From DASWTL01 sp966250385 (GTDB taxonomy: Bacteria > Bacteroidota > Bacteroidia > Sphingobacteriales > Sphingobacteriaceae), in assembly GCA_966250385.1 (NCBI GenBank), contig CBINHC010000001.1:310001-374000 (forward strand): a DNA stretch of 64,000 nucleotides. Direction: 5' to 3'. The first letter of the stretch is position 1. Each line of letters starts with the position of its first letter. The notes under the pieces are model-generated. The model saw only the letters and a program-made list of their open reading frames with translations, ran no database searches and was not told where the DNA came from. A program made the translations under genes and the position numbers. This document shows, one piece after another, positions 1 to 7,732 of this stretch.

Positions 1-257
1 TCGTTTTCGAACTGTTTGGCAAATTTGATATTGGCGAAGGACAGGTCGATTCCGGTAATGTCATAGCCGTTCTTGTTCAGAAAAATGGAGTGCCGCCCGC
101 GTCCGCAGGCGATATCCAGCAACTTGCTGCTTCGGTCCGTATGCAGATAATTCAGCAGGTTGCTGAGGAAAAATTCGGCTTCTTCATCATTACGCTGATG
201 ATACAGGATGTGGTAATATGGAGAATTGAACCAGTTTTCGTACCACTTTTTAGACAT
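1..257 (-). CDS. class I SAM-dependent methyltransferase (N-terminal part)
   Basis: The reading frame starts at ATG 257 and runs off the left edge, so only about 85 N-terminal residues are seen. They contain LLDIACGRGRHS, the glycine-rich SAM-binding motif I of Rossmann-fold methyltransferases, followed by GYDITGIDLS, which fits the acidic ribose-binding residue after strand 2. The opening residues (MSKKWYENWFNSPYYHILY) resemble small Bacteroidota methyltransferases of unknown substrate. It is divergent from the phosphohexomutase gene and has its own TAnnTTTG element at 277-284. The substrate cannot be told from this fragment. Confidence 0.8.
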   Translation of the reverse strand, partial: MSKKWYENWFNSPYYHILYHQRNDEEAEFFLSNLLNYLHTDRSSKLLDIACGRGRHSIFLNKNGYDITGIDLSFANIKFAKQFEN

Positions 258-276
258 ACAACGTTTATTAGAGGCG

Positions 277-284
277 CAAATATA
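277..284 (-). promoter_or_regulatory. -7 promoter element for the methyltransferase gene
   Basis: The minus strand reads TATATTTG, a perfect match to the Bacteroidota -7 consensus TAnnTTTG, 19 bases before the ATG at 257. No clear TTG -33 element stands at the usual distance. It is back to back with the promoter at 316-342. Confidence 0.5.
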
Positions 285-315
285 ACAATTAAGTGCCGAG
301 GCGGTATTTCTGTGC

Positions 316-342
316 TTGGTTGCGCTTTTATTTTTATTTTTG
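316..342 (+). promoter_or_regulatory. promoter of the phosphohexomutase gene
   Basis: TTG at 316-318 and TATTTTTG at 335-342 are 16 bases apart, close to the TTG/TAnnTTTG arrangement of the main Bacteroidota sigma factor. Transcription would begin about 10-15 bases before the GTG start at 362, giving a very short leader. Confidence 0.55.
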
Positions 343-361
343 GACGACAAAACTCTGACTA

Positions 362-1750
362 GTGACCTTAATCAAATCAATTTCAGGAATCCGGGGAACG
401 ATCGGCGGCCCGGCCGGTGAAGGACTTTCGCCCGTTGATATCGTAAAATTCACGACCGCATTCGGCCGCTGGGTCATTGAAAGGACCGGGAACAGGAAGA
501 TCGTGATCGGCCGTGATGCCCGGATCAGCGGTGAGATGGTACGGAACCTGGTCGTGGGAACCCTTCAGAGTATCGGTGTGGATGTGATCGACCTCGGCCT
601 TTCCACCACGCCTACCGTCGAGATCGCCGTTCCGGATGAAAACGCCGGCGGGGGAATCATCCTGACGGCCAGCCATAATCCGAAGCAGTGGAACGCACTG
701 AAGCTGCTGAACGCAGCCGGTGAGTTCATCTCCGATGCGGATGGAAAAAAGGTTCTTGAGCTGGCAGAAGACGCCGGTTTCGCCTTTGCCGAAGTCACCG
801 GTCTGGGTACGGTGCAACTGAATGACACTTACCTGCAGAAACATATTGAGAAGATCCTGGCGCTTCCTCTGGTCGATACGGATGCCATCCGAAAGGCGGG
901 GTTCAGCGTGGTCATTGACTGCGTGAATTCCACCGGGGGGATATTCGTTCCGGCGCTGCTGAAAGCACTGGGCGTAAACACGGTTCATGAACTCTACTGT
1001 GAGCCGAACGGGGATTTTCCGCATAATCCGGAACCGCTTCCCGAGAATCTGACCGCGCTTTCCCGTGAGGTGCTGCTCAGGAAGGCGGACCTGGGGATCG
1101 CCGTGGACCCGGATGTGGACCGTTTGTGTTTTGTCAGTGAGGACGGAACCATGTTCGGCGAAGAATATACGCTGGTTGCCGTGGCGGACTTCGTCCTGAA
1201 ACATACGCCCGGAAATACGGTTTCCAACCTCTCATCCACACGTGCGCTCCGGGATGTGACGCGGCGCCAGGGCGGTAGCTATACCGCAGCTGCGGTAGGT
1301 GAGGTAAACGTGGTCAACAAAATGAAGGAAACGAACGCCGTGATCGGCGGAGAGGGTAACGGCGGGGTCATTTACCCCGAGCTCCATTACGGACGGGATG
1401 CCCTGGCAGGGATCGCGCTGTTCCTGACGCACCTGGCCAAAACCGGCGGGACGGTCTCCGCACTGAGAAGTACCTATCCGAGCTACCATATTTCGAAGAA
1501 CAAGATCACGCTGACCCCTGAGATGGATATTGATTCCCTGCTGAGAAAAGTGGAGGAGAAATATACCAGGTATGAACTGAATACCGTTGATGGTCTGAAG
1601 ATCGATTTCGAAAATGAGTGGGTGCACCTGAGACGTTCCAATACGGAGCCGATCATCCGGATCTACTCCGAAGGCAATTCCGAGACGGTTGCCGAAAACC
1701 TTGCCAAAAAGATTATTACCGACATAAAAGAAATACTAAGAATAGACTAA
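362..1750 (+). CDS. glmM: phosphoglucosamine mutase / phosphomannomutase family
   Basis: A 462-residue alpha-D-phosphohexomutase. The catalytic phosphoserine loop TASHNP lies at 102-107 (Ser104). The Mg-binding loop DPDVDR is at 249-254, a sugar-binding GEGNGG follows, and RRSNTEPIIRIY near the C terminus is the phosphate-binding loop. The likely reaction is glucosamine-6-phosphate to glucosamine-1-phosphate for UDP-GlcNAc, peptidoglycan and LPS, in the cytoplasm. Phosphomannomutase or phosphoglucomutase activity cannot be excluded from sequence alone. The start is GTG at 362, directly before the conserved MTLIKSISGIRGT. The next gene begins one base after the stop, so the two are probably cotranscribed. 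Confidence 0.88.
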   Translation: MTLIKSISGIRGTIGGPAGEGLSPVDIVKFTTAFGRWVIERTGNRKIVIGRDARISGEMVRNLVVGTLQSIGVDVIDLGLSTTPTVEIAVPDENAGGGIILTASHNPKQWNALKLLNAAGEFISDADGKKVLELAEDAGFAFAEVTGLGTVQLNDTYLQKHIEKILALPLVDTDAIRKAGFSVVIDCVNSTGGIFVPALLKALGVNTVHELYCEPNGDFPHNPEPLPENLTALSREVLLRKADLGIAVDPDVDRLCFVSEDGTMFGEEYTLVAVADFVLKHTPGNTVSNLSSTRALRDVTRRQGGSYTAAAVGEVNVVNKMKETNAVIGGEGNGGVIYPELHYGRDALAGIALFLTHLAKTGGTVSALRSTYPSYHISKNKITLTPEMDIDSLLRKVEEKYTRYELNTVDGLKIDFENEWVHLRRSNTEPIIRIYSEGNSETVAENLAKKIITDIKEILRID

Positions 1751-1751
1751 A

Positions 1752-2888
1752 ATGCGTGTATACCTTGATAATGCTGCTACCACTCCCATAGATAAAGAGG
1801 TTCTGCAGGAGATGTATGAAGTGATGGAGAACCATTACGGGAACCCTTCTTCCATCCATTCCCACGGGCGGGAAGTAAGGACCATTATCGAGAAAGCGCG
1901 AAAGACCGTTGCCGGGTTGCTCCACGCGGCGCCGTCTGAAATATTCTTTACCTCCGGCGGTACCGAGGCGGACAATACCGCCATCCGGTGCGGGATCATC
2001 GACCACCAGATCACCCATGCGATAACCTCCCGCATTGAACACCATGCCGTCACCCATACGCTGGAGTCGCTCGAGCACGCCGGCATCATCCGGCTCAGCT
2101 ATGTGAATATCGATGCCAGGGGGAACGTGGATCTGGAGCACCTGGAAAGCCTCCTGAAGGACAACGGCCGGAGCTTCGTTTCACTGATGCATGCCAATAA
2201 CGAGATCGGCACGCTCACGGAGATCGAGCGGGTCGGCGAGCTTTGCGAGCAGTACGACTCCATCTACCACTGCGATACCGTTCAGACCATGGGCCACTAC
2301 CGCCATGACGTCAGCAAGCTGAAGATTCATTTCCTGGTCTGCGCTGCACATAAGCTGCATGGTCCGAAAGGCGTCGGCTTCCTGTATATCAACCATCAGA
2401 TCAAGATCAGTCCGATGATCTTCGGGGGCGCCCAGGAACGCAATATGCGGGGCGGTACAGAGAATGTGTACGGAATTGTAGGTCTTGCAAAGGCCATGAA
2501 GCTCGCCTATGACCATATGGATGAGCACCAGGAATACATCCAGGGCCTCAAGGATTATATGAAGGCCTCCCTGACCGAAGCGATTCCCGATGTGCGTTTC
2601 AACGGCGAGACAGAGTCCGGGAAAAGCCTGTACACCGTATTGAACGTTTCATTCCCGGAAACTGAAATGGCGGAAATGCTGTTGTTCAACCTTGATATCA
2701 ACGGGATCTCCGCATCAGGCGGAAGCGCATGCAGCTCCGGTACCAATATCGGATCGCATGTCCTGACAGGCATCGGCGCAGATCCGGCTCGTCCATCGAT
2801 CCGCTTCTCTTTCAGTAAGTTCAACACCCGTGAAGAGATCGATTACACCGTAGACAAGATCAAGGAGATATTCCTGGTAAAAGCCTGA
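1752..2888 (+). CDS. cysteine desulfurase, NifS/IscS family
   Basis: A 378-residue PLP-dependent fold type I enzyme that takes sulfur from cysteine as an enzyme-bound persulfide, for Fe-S clusters or tRNA thiolation. The N terminus YLDNAATTP is the family hallmark. The PLP lysine is K201 in AAHKLHGPKG. The catalytic cysteine is C327 in the flexible loop SGGSACSSG. Length is normal for the IscS/NifS group rather than SufS, which is usually longer. It follows the phosphohexomutase by one base. No scaffold (IscU/SufU) or other Fe-S assembly gene is next to it, so its sulfur acceptor is unknown. Confidence 0.9.
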   Translation: MRVYLDNAATTPIDKEVLQEMYEVMENHYGNPSSIHSHGREVRTIIEKARKTVAGLLHAAPSEIFFTSGGTEADNTAIRCGIIDHQITHAITSRIEHHAVTHTLESLEHAGIIRLSYVNIDARGNVDLEHLESLLKDNGRSFVSLMHANNEIGTLTEIERVGELCEQYDSIYHCDTVQTMGHYRHDVSKLKIHFLVCAAHKLHGPKGVGFLYINHQIKISPMIFGGAQERNMRGGTENVYGIVGLAKAMKLAYDHMDEHQEYIQGLKDYMKASLTEAIPDVRFNGETESGKSLYTVLNVSFPETEMAEMLLFNLDINGISASGGSACSSGTNIGSHVLTGIGADPARPSIRFSFSKFNTREEIDYTVDKIKEIFLVKA

Positions 2889-2962
2889 ATTCCTAAAGAT
2901 TTTAAAACAATCGAGGTATTGCCGTTTGTTGTTAGGTAATAAATATCTAACAGAAAAACTTT

Positions 2963-3370
2963 ATGGCACAGAACCTAGATCCGAACTTCAATGGTCCGAA
3001 TGATCAGTTGGGTAAGAGGAATTTGAACGATATTCCGGCATCAGACGATGGCATTGGGGAGAACACCGAGCAAACGCCGGTAGCAAAGGCGCAGAATGAG
3101 GCTCAGACCGGACCGTCAGGAAATGGGGGCGAGGAACGGATCCCGACTGTGACCCCGTATAATGAGAACGGACTGCCGGGACCTGACGATGATGACGAAG
3201 ATGACGATACGCTGCTGGATGACGATGACGACGACTACGAGGAGATCATCCCGATCGAGGGCGATGACGACGAACCCGATGACAACTTCGACGATGACGA
3301 TGACGAAGATGACGACGACGATATCGTTGATCGTGCCGGTAGCCGGTCGGTGACGGTAGTAGCGGAATAA
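2963..3370 (+). CDS. small highly acidic, disordered protein
   Basis: A 135-residue protein I do not recognise. Residues 1-72 are polar and low in complexity. From about residue 74 to 122 it is almost continuous Asp and Glu, broken by a short YEEIIPIEG segment. No signal peptide, membrane segment or fold is visible. Such tracts can bind divalent cations or basic proteins, or mimic nucleic acid; nothing here chooses among these. The GAT/GAC-rich DNA in this part is repeat-prone, so length may vary between strains. It is followed 28 bases later by a small charged protein gene and then a strong terminator, so the two form a likely unit. Confidence 0.7.
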   Translation: MAQNLDPNFNGPNDQLGKRNLNDIPASDDGIGENTEQTPVAKAQNEAQTGPSGNGGEERIPTVTPYNENGLPGPDDDDEDDDTLLDDDDDDYEEIIPIEGDDDEPDDNFDDDDDEDDDDDIVDRAGSRSVTVVAE

Positions 3371-3398
3371 TCTATCCTTTAACCGGAAATCCTCAATC

Positions 3399-3581
3399 AT
3401 GGAATCACAAGACGAAAAGGACAAGCGGAATCATACTGGCCAGACGCCTTCGGACGTACCTTCTGAGAAGCTGGTCGAAGGGCCGCCCAAGGACCGGCCC
3501 AAGAAAGCTGAAAAACGCCCCGGCCACAACTCGACCGGAAAAGATCCGAATCACGGAAGCCGGGACCCCGTACTCCGATAA
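3399..3581 (+). CDS. small charged, disordered protein
   Basis: A 60-residue hydrophilic protein rich in Lys, Arg, Pro, Asp and Glu, slightly basic overall, with no hydrophobic core. It starts at ATG 3399 and ends seven bases before a strong intrinsic terminator, which supports it being a real last gene of a transcript. Its net charge is opposite to that of the acidic protein just upstream. Function unknown. Confidence 0.6.
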   Translation: MESQDEKDKRNHTGQTPSDVPSEKLVEGPPKDRPKKAEKRPGHNSTGKDPNHGSRDPVLR

Positions 3582-3587
3582 CCGCAT

Positions 3588-3613
3588 AACCCCGGAAGTT
3601 TCCGGGGTTTTTT
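3588..3613 (+). terminator. intrinsic terminator after the two small charged proteins
   Basis: A perfect 10-bp stem, AACCCCGGAA paired with TTCCGGGGTT around a 2-base centre, runs straight into a T tract. Confidence 0.9.
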
Positions 3614-3675
3614 CTTGTGTGCCGTAAGGGCGCGCGGCCGGCCGGATATTAAAAAGATCCCGATGTTTCTGCCGG

Positions 3676-3708
3676 TTTATGCGCCGAACGGAAAAAGGAT
3701 TACCTTTG
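3676..3708 (+). promoter_or_regulatory. promoter of the metallo-hydrolase gene
   Basis: TACCTTTG at 3701-3708 matches TAnnTTTG exactly. A TTTA at 3676-3679 lies 21 bases upstream and may act as a weak -33 element. The ATG is at 3722, giving a short leader. Confidence 0.5.
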
Positions 3709-3721
3709 AGTAAAAAAACTT

Positions 3722-4618
3722 ATGGAACGGAGACAATTTCTTACAACTTCCGGGTTTTCGCTGGGGTTGCTGGCCCTGATGGGGCGGAAAGCATTTTCAG
3801 GTATTTCACAGCAGTCCTATGATTTCAGGCTGCTGCGCAATAACGTCGGAATCTTCAGTGAGCAGGGCGGTACCATCGCCTGGCTGGTTAATCAGGACGG
3901 GATCGTGGTGGTCGATTCGGAGTTTCCGGACTTCGCCGGTCACCTGATCGCGGAGCTGAAAAAGCAATCGGCCCGGCCGTTCCGGTACCTGATCAATACG
4001 CACCACCACGGCGACCATACTGCCGGAAATATCGCTTTCAAAGGTGTCGCCGAGCATGTGCTCGCCCATGAAAATTCCCTGAAGAATCAGAAGCGGGTCG
4101 CTGCGGAACAAAAGGCAGAGGACAAGCAGTTGTATCCGGATAAGACATTCCGTGACGAAACGGGCGTGCGCGTTGGCGACGAAAACATCAGACTGTACTA
4201 TCACGGGGCTGCGCATACGGACGGGGACGCGATGGTGCATTTCGAGAATGCCAACATTGTGCACATGGGCGACCTCGTGTTCAACCGCCGTTATCCGTAT
4301 ATCGACAAGACGGCCGGGGCGGATATCGGCAGCTGGATAAACGTACTTGACAAGGCGATGGGAAGATTCGATAAGGATACGCAGTATATATTCGGTCATT
4401 CCCGGGACCCTGAAAAAGTAACCGGTACACGCGAAGACCTGGTGGCCTTCAAAAACTACCTGAGCAAACTGCTCGAACAGGTAGGAAAGGCCGTAAAAGC
4501 AGGCAAATCCAAGGAGCAGATCATGGGGATCACAACTATCGAAGGTGCGGCCGAATGGCAGGGTGAAGGGATCAGCCGAAGCCTGGAAGCCGCATATCAG
4601 GAGATCACCTCGAGATAG
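3722..4618 (+). CDS. exported MBL-fold metallo-hydrolase
   Basis: A 298-residue metallo-beta-lactamase-fold hydrolase. The zinc motif HHHGDH is at 94-99 (INTHHHGDHTAGN), a later His is in YHGAAHTDGD, an Asp is in HMGDLVFNRR, and a final His is in IFGHS. These give a complete two-metal site. The N terminus MERRQFLTTSG followed by a hydrophobic stretch looks like a twin-arginine signal peptide, so the protein is probably folded and then exported to the periplasm. The substrate is unknown. Relatives include cyclase-like and quinoprotein-relay MBL proteins as well as B-class lactamases, so resistance should not be assumed. It is a single gene between its own promoter and a shared terminator. Confidence 0.82.
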   Translation: MERRQFLTTSGFSLGLLALMGRKAFSGISQQSYDFRLLRNNVGIFSEQGGTIAWLVNQDGIVVVDSEFPDFAGHLIAELKKQSARPFRYLINTHHHGDHTAGNIAFKGVAEHVLAHENSLKNQKRVAAEQKAEDKQLYPDKTFRDETGVRVGDENIRLYYHGAAHTDGDAMVHFENANIVHMGDLVFNRRYPYIDKTAGADIGSWINVLDKAMGRFDKDTQYIFGHSRDPEKVTGTREDLVAFKNYLSKLLEQVGKAVKAGKSKEQIMGITTIEGAAEWQGEGISRSLEAAYQEITSR

Positions 4619-4641
4619 GGGCTCAAACGGCCTGAAAAGCA

Positions 4642-4670
4642 AAAAGGATGAAGTGAACCTTCATCCTTTT
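4642..4670. terminator. bidirectional terminator between convergent genes
   Basis: An 11-bp perfect stem (AAAAGGATGAA and TTCATCCTTTT) with A and T flanks can end transcription of the metallo-hydrolase on the plus strand and of accD on the minus strand. Confidence 0.85.
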
Positions 4671-4698
4671 CTGTATCAAAACGTTCCCGGGGGAGTCG

Positions 4699-5544
4699 TT
4701 AGTTCTTCATCATCCTGAGGAAGGTGGCCAGTTTGGTTTTCATTTCCCGGCGGTCAACGATAAAATCCAGGAACCCGTGTTCCAGGACGAACTCTGCGGT
4801 CTGGAATCCCTTCGGCAGATCCTTCTTGATCGTTTCCTTGATAACCCGCGGTCCTGCGAATCCGATCAGCGCCCCCGGCTCAGAAATATTAATGTCTCCG
4901 AGCATCGCATAGGATGCCGTTACACCGCCCGTCGTAGGATCTGTCAGCAATGAGATGTAAGGAATCTTCGCTTTTGCAAGAAGCGCGAGCTTCGCGGATG
5001 TCTTGGCCATCTGCATCAGGGAGAATGCCGCTTCCATCATCCGGGCACCGCCGGACTTGGATATCATCAGGAACGGAATCCGGTGCTGAAGGCAGTAATC
5101 GATTGACCGGGCGATCTTTTCTCCGACGACCGATCCCATAGACCCGCCGATAAAGTTGAAATCCATACAAGCCACGACCAGTTCGTGCCCGTCCAGCTTA
5201 CCATGGGCGGCGCGGATAGCATCCTTCAGCCCTGTCTTTTTATAGCTCTCCTCGAGGCGGACCGTGTAAGGCTTGCTGTCGGAAAAATGCAGGGGATCGC
5301 CGGACCTGAGGTTGGCAAAAAGTTCCGTAAATTCGTTATTGTCAAACAGTACTGAAAAGTATTCCTGAGAACCGATCCTCAAATGGTAGCTGCAGAAGTG
5401 GCAAACATATTTATTCTCCACCTGTTCGGCATAGTGAAGCGGCTTTTTACAGTTTGGACACTTGTTCCAGATTCCGTCAGGTGCCTCTAATTTTTCTTCT
5501 GTAGAGGTGATGATGCCTTTTTTTTCTCTCTTAAACCAGGCCAT
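4699..5544 (-). CDS. accD: acetyl-CoA carboxylase carboxyltransferase, beta subunit
   Basis: 281 residues. It transfers the carboxyl group from carboxybiotin to acetyl-CoA, giving malonyl-CoA for fatty acid synthesis, in complex with AccA. The N-terminal four-cysteine zinc ribbon typical of bacterial AccD is intact (C29, C32, C48, C51). It is followed by a crotonase-like core with SKSGGARMMEAAFSLMQM and LLTDPTTGGVTASYAMLGD, which form the acyl-CoA oxyanion region. Length and start (MAWFKR) are standard. It stands alone, divergent from the aldolase gene; accA and accBC are not in the window. Confidence 0.95.
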   Translation of the reverse strand: MAWFKREKKGIITSTEEKLEAPDGIWNKCPNCKKPLHYAEQVENKYVCHFCSYHLRIGSQEYFSVLFDNNEFTELFANLRSGDPLHFSDSKPYTVRLEESYKKTGLKDAIRAAHGKLDGHELVVACMDFNFIGGSMGSVVGEKIARSIDYCLQHRIPFLMISKSGGARMMEAAFSLMQMAKTSAKLALLAKAKIPYISLLTDPTTGGVTASYAMLGDINISEPGALIGFAGPRVIKETIKKDLPKGFQTAEFVLEHGFLDFIVDRREMKTKLATFLRMMKN

Positions 5545-5693
5545 GTGTTTGTTTTTGTGGGGTTACAAAGAAACGAAAAAATTGAGAAAAGGACGTCACC
5601 GGATGTACTCAATTCCGATTATCTGCGGAAAAACAGCGGATCGGCGGATTTATGGAAAGGAAATTTTTAATTTAGGAACCAAAACAATCAGAT

Positions 5694-6767
5694 ATGAATA
5701 AATACGTAGGCGTTATTACAGGAGACGCAGTTCAGGAGGTTTTCGAGGCAGCGAAGAAACATCAGTTCGCCTTACCCGCAGTGAATGTAATTGGAACCAA
5801 TTCCATCAATGCGGTGATGGAGACCGCCAAGGCTGTCAATTCTCCGGTAATCATTCAGCTCTCATTTGGCGGCGCCCAGTTCTATGCCGGTAAATCCCTA
5901 AATAATGATCAGTTACAGGCCTGTATCCTGGGAGCCGTTTCAGCGGCCCAACACGTTCATCTGCTGGCCGAGCACTATGGCGTAGGGGTCATCCTCCATA
6001 CCGACCATGCTTCCAAAAAATACCTTCCATGGATCGAAGGGCTGCTGGAGTACGGTGAAAAGTTTCATAAAGTCAACGGAAAGCCGTTATTCTCCTCCCA
6101 TATGCTGGACCTTTCGGAAGAGCCTATCGAAGAGAACATCACGACCTGTTCCAGGTTCCTGGAGCGCATGAAAAACCTGGGAATGACCCTGGAGATCGAG
6201 CTCGGAGTTACCGGCGGCGAGGAAGACGGCGTAGACAATACCGACGTGGACAGTTCCCGTTTATACACCCAGCCTTCAGAGGTGGCCTATGCTTACGAAG
6301 AACTGAGCAAGGTCTATGACAAATTCACGATCGCAGCTGCCTTCGGAAACGTGCACGGAGTCTATAAGCCGGGCAACGTGAAGCTTCAGCCGGTGATCCT
6401 GAAGAACTCCCAGGATTACGTCCGCGAGCATTTCAAACTGCAGGATGAAAAACCGATCAACTTCGTGTTCCACGGCGGTTCCGGTTCCTCACAGGAAGAA
6501 ATCCGTGAGGCTTTATCTTACGGAGCGATCAAGATGAATATCGATACCGACATGCAGTGGGCATTCTGGGAGGGAATCAATGAGTACTACAAGTCAAAGA
6601 AGGACTATCTGCAGGCTCAGATCGGAAATCCGGAAGGTGAGGACTCCCCGAACAAGAAATATTATGATCCGCGCGTCTGGCTGCGGAAAGGCGAGGAGAA
6701 CTTCGTGAAACGGCTGAAACAGGCTTTCGAAGACCTGAACTGCCTGAACGCGAATGATAAGCTCTAA
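5694..6767 (+). CDS. fbaA: class II fructose-bisphosphate aldolase
   Basis: 357 residues. This zinc-dependent aldolase of glycolysis and gluconeogenesis cleaves fructose-1,6-bisphosphate to DHAP and glyceraldehyde-3-phosphate. The motif HTDH is at 102-105, giving the catalytic Asp104 and zinc ligand His105. Further zinc and phosphate sites are in AAFGNVHGVYKPG, FHGGSGSS and NIDTDMQWAFWEG. Length and motifs fit the FbaA (type A) group. It is divergent from accD and is closed by the palindromic terminator at 6790-6821. Confidence 0.95.
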   Translation: MNKYVGVITGDAVQEVFEAAKKHQFALPAVNVIGTNSINAVMETAKAVNSPVIIQLSFGGAQFYAGKSLNNDQLQACILGAVSAAQHVHLLAEHYGVGVILHTDHASKKYLPWIEGLLEYGEKFHKVNGKPLFSSHMLDLSEEPIEENITTCSRFLERMKNLGMTLEIELGVTGGEEDGVDNTDVDSSRLYTQPSEVAYAYEELSKVYDKFTIAAAFGNVHGVYKPGNVKLQPVILKNSQDYVREHFKLQDEKPINFVFHGGSGSSQEEIREALSYGAIKMNIDTDMQWAFWEGINEYYKSKKDYLQAQIGNPEGEDSPNKKYYDPRVWLRKGEENFVKRLKQAFEDLNCLNANDKL

Positions 6768-6789
6768 GGCCGGATAACACATGCATAAG

Positions 6790-6821
6790 GATCCATTGCA
6801 GCCGGCTGCAATGGATCTTTT
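6790..6821 (+). terminator. terminator of the aldolase gene
   Basis: A perfect 28-base palindrome at 6790-6817 (14-bp arms meeting at GCCGGC) is followed by TTTT. It lies 22 bases after the aldolase stop. An open frame beginning at ATG 6781 runs through it, which argues that this ATG is not the start of the next gene. Confidence 0.85.
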
Positions 6822-6834
6822 AATTCCTGAAGCT

Positions 6835-7305
6835 ATGGCACGAAAGAAGAAACCCAATTTTTTTGAACGGTTTGCCAACAGGGCTTCCCTGTTTACCGGA
6901 AGCTCCACCGCCTTCCTCGGCGCCGCCGCTGTGGTCATCCTATGGGCCGTATCGGGTCCGTTGTTCGGCTTCAGCGAGACCTGGCAGCTGGTGATCAACA
7001 CCGGTACCACCATCATTACTTTTCTGATGGTCTTCCTGATCCAGAAGGCACAGAACAAGGATTCGAAGGCCATACAGCTGAAACTGAATGAACTGATCGC
7101 CTCGAACACCCGGGCCAGTAACCGGATGGTGGATATCGAGGATCTCAGTGAGGAGGAGCTGGACCGGCTGCATAAATTCTATCAGAAGATCTCCGACCTG
7201 GCTGAAAGGGATGAAGATATCCACAAATCCCACTCAATCGATCATGCAGAACACCTGCACCGGATAAAAACGGAGCAGAGAAGCTCCCAGAATAAAAATG
7301 ACTGA
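6835..7305 (+). CDS. low-affinity iron permease family membrane protein
   Basis: 156 residues from ATG 6835. The segment FFERFANRASLFTGS followed by two hydrophobic helices (about residues 26-47 and 55-75) and a charged C-terminal half with LNELIAS resembles the Fet4-related low-affinity iron permease family, whose bacterial members are short and not well tested for transport. The ATGs at 6781 and 6811 are in frame, but using them would place the aldolase terminator inside the gene. MARKKKPNFFERF is also the family's usual opening. The last 8 bases overlap the acetyltransferase gene, so translation is coupled. Confidence 0.75.
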   Translation: MARKKKPNFFERFANRASLFTGSSTAFLGAAAVVILWAVSGPLFGFSETWQLVINTGTTIITFLMVFLIQKAQNKDSKAIQLKLNELIASNTRASNRMVDIEDLSEEELDRLHKFYQKISDLAERDEDIHKSHSIDHAEHLHRIKTEQRSSQNKND

Positions 7306-7726
7306 ACACGTTACCGTAGAAAAAATAGCTGACCCGCAAAAGCTGGAACAGGTCTTCGCGATCCGCAGGGTCGTATTTGTTGAAGAGCAGGAGTGTCCCC
7401 CTGAACTGGAATGGGAATTCGAGGAGGAGTCCACGCACTTCATGGCTAGCGTCGGAGGCGTACCGGCCGGCGCGGCGCGGTGGCGGAAAACCGATAAGGG
7501 CTGTAAGCTTGAGCGGTTTGCCGTACTGAAGGAATTCCGGAACCAGGGAGTTGGGCAGGAGCTCGTCAGGGCTGTCCTGAGCGATCTTCCTTCCGATGCC
7601 GGTTATATTTACCTGCATGCCCAGGTACAGGCAGTCGGGCTGTATGGCCGCTTCGGATTCGAAAAGAGCGGTCCGATGTTCGAAGAGGCCGGGATACAGC
7701 ATTATAAGATGATCCTCAACCGGTAG
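7298..7726 (+). CDS. GNAT family N-acetyltransferase
   Basis: 142 residues with the GCN5-related acetyltransferase fold. FAIRRVVFVEEQ is typical of the ElaA/YjcF-like subgroup. Motif A, with its acetyl-CoA pyrophosphate loop, is RFAVLKEFRNQGVGQELV. The C-terminal YGRFGFEKSGPMFEEAGIQHYKM matches motif B and the family end. The acceptor is unknown. It overlaps the permease gene by 8 bases and converges on HMG-CoA lyase with a 6-base gap. Confidence 0.85.
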   Translation: MTEHVTVEKIADPQKLEQVFAIRRVVFVEEQECPPELEWEFEEESTHFMASVGGVPAGAARWRKTDKGCKLERFAVLKEFRNQGVGQELVRAVLSDLPSDAGYIYLHAQVQAVGLYGRFGFEKSGPMFEEAGIQHYKMILNR

Positions 7727-7732
7727 TTGCGG

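Noticed and set aside
3180..3350. GAT/GAC-rich tract as a tandem repeat or CRISPR-like array
   Set aside because: It encodes the Asp tract of the acidic protein, has no regular unit and no spacers.
3722..4618. Metallo-hydrolase as a beta-lactamase resistance gene
   Set aside because: The MBL fold is shared by many hydrolases; nothing here is specific to beta-lactam hydrolysis.
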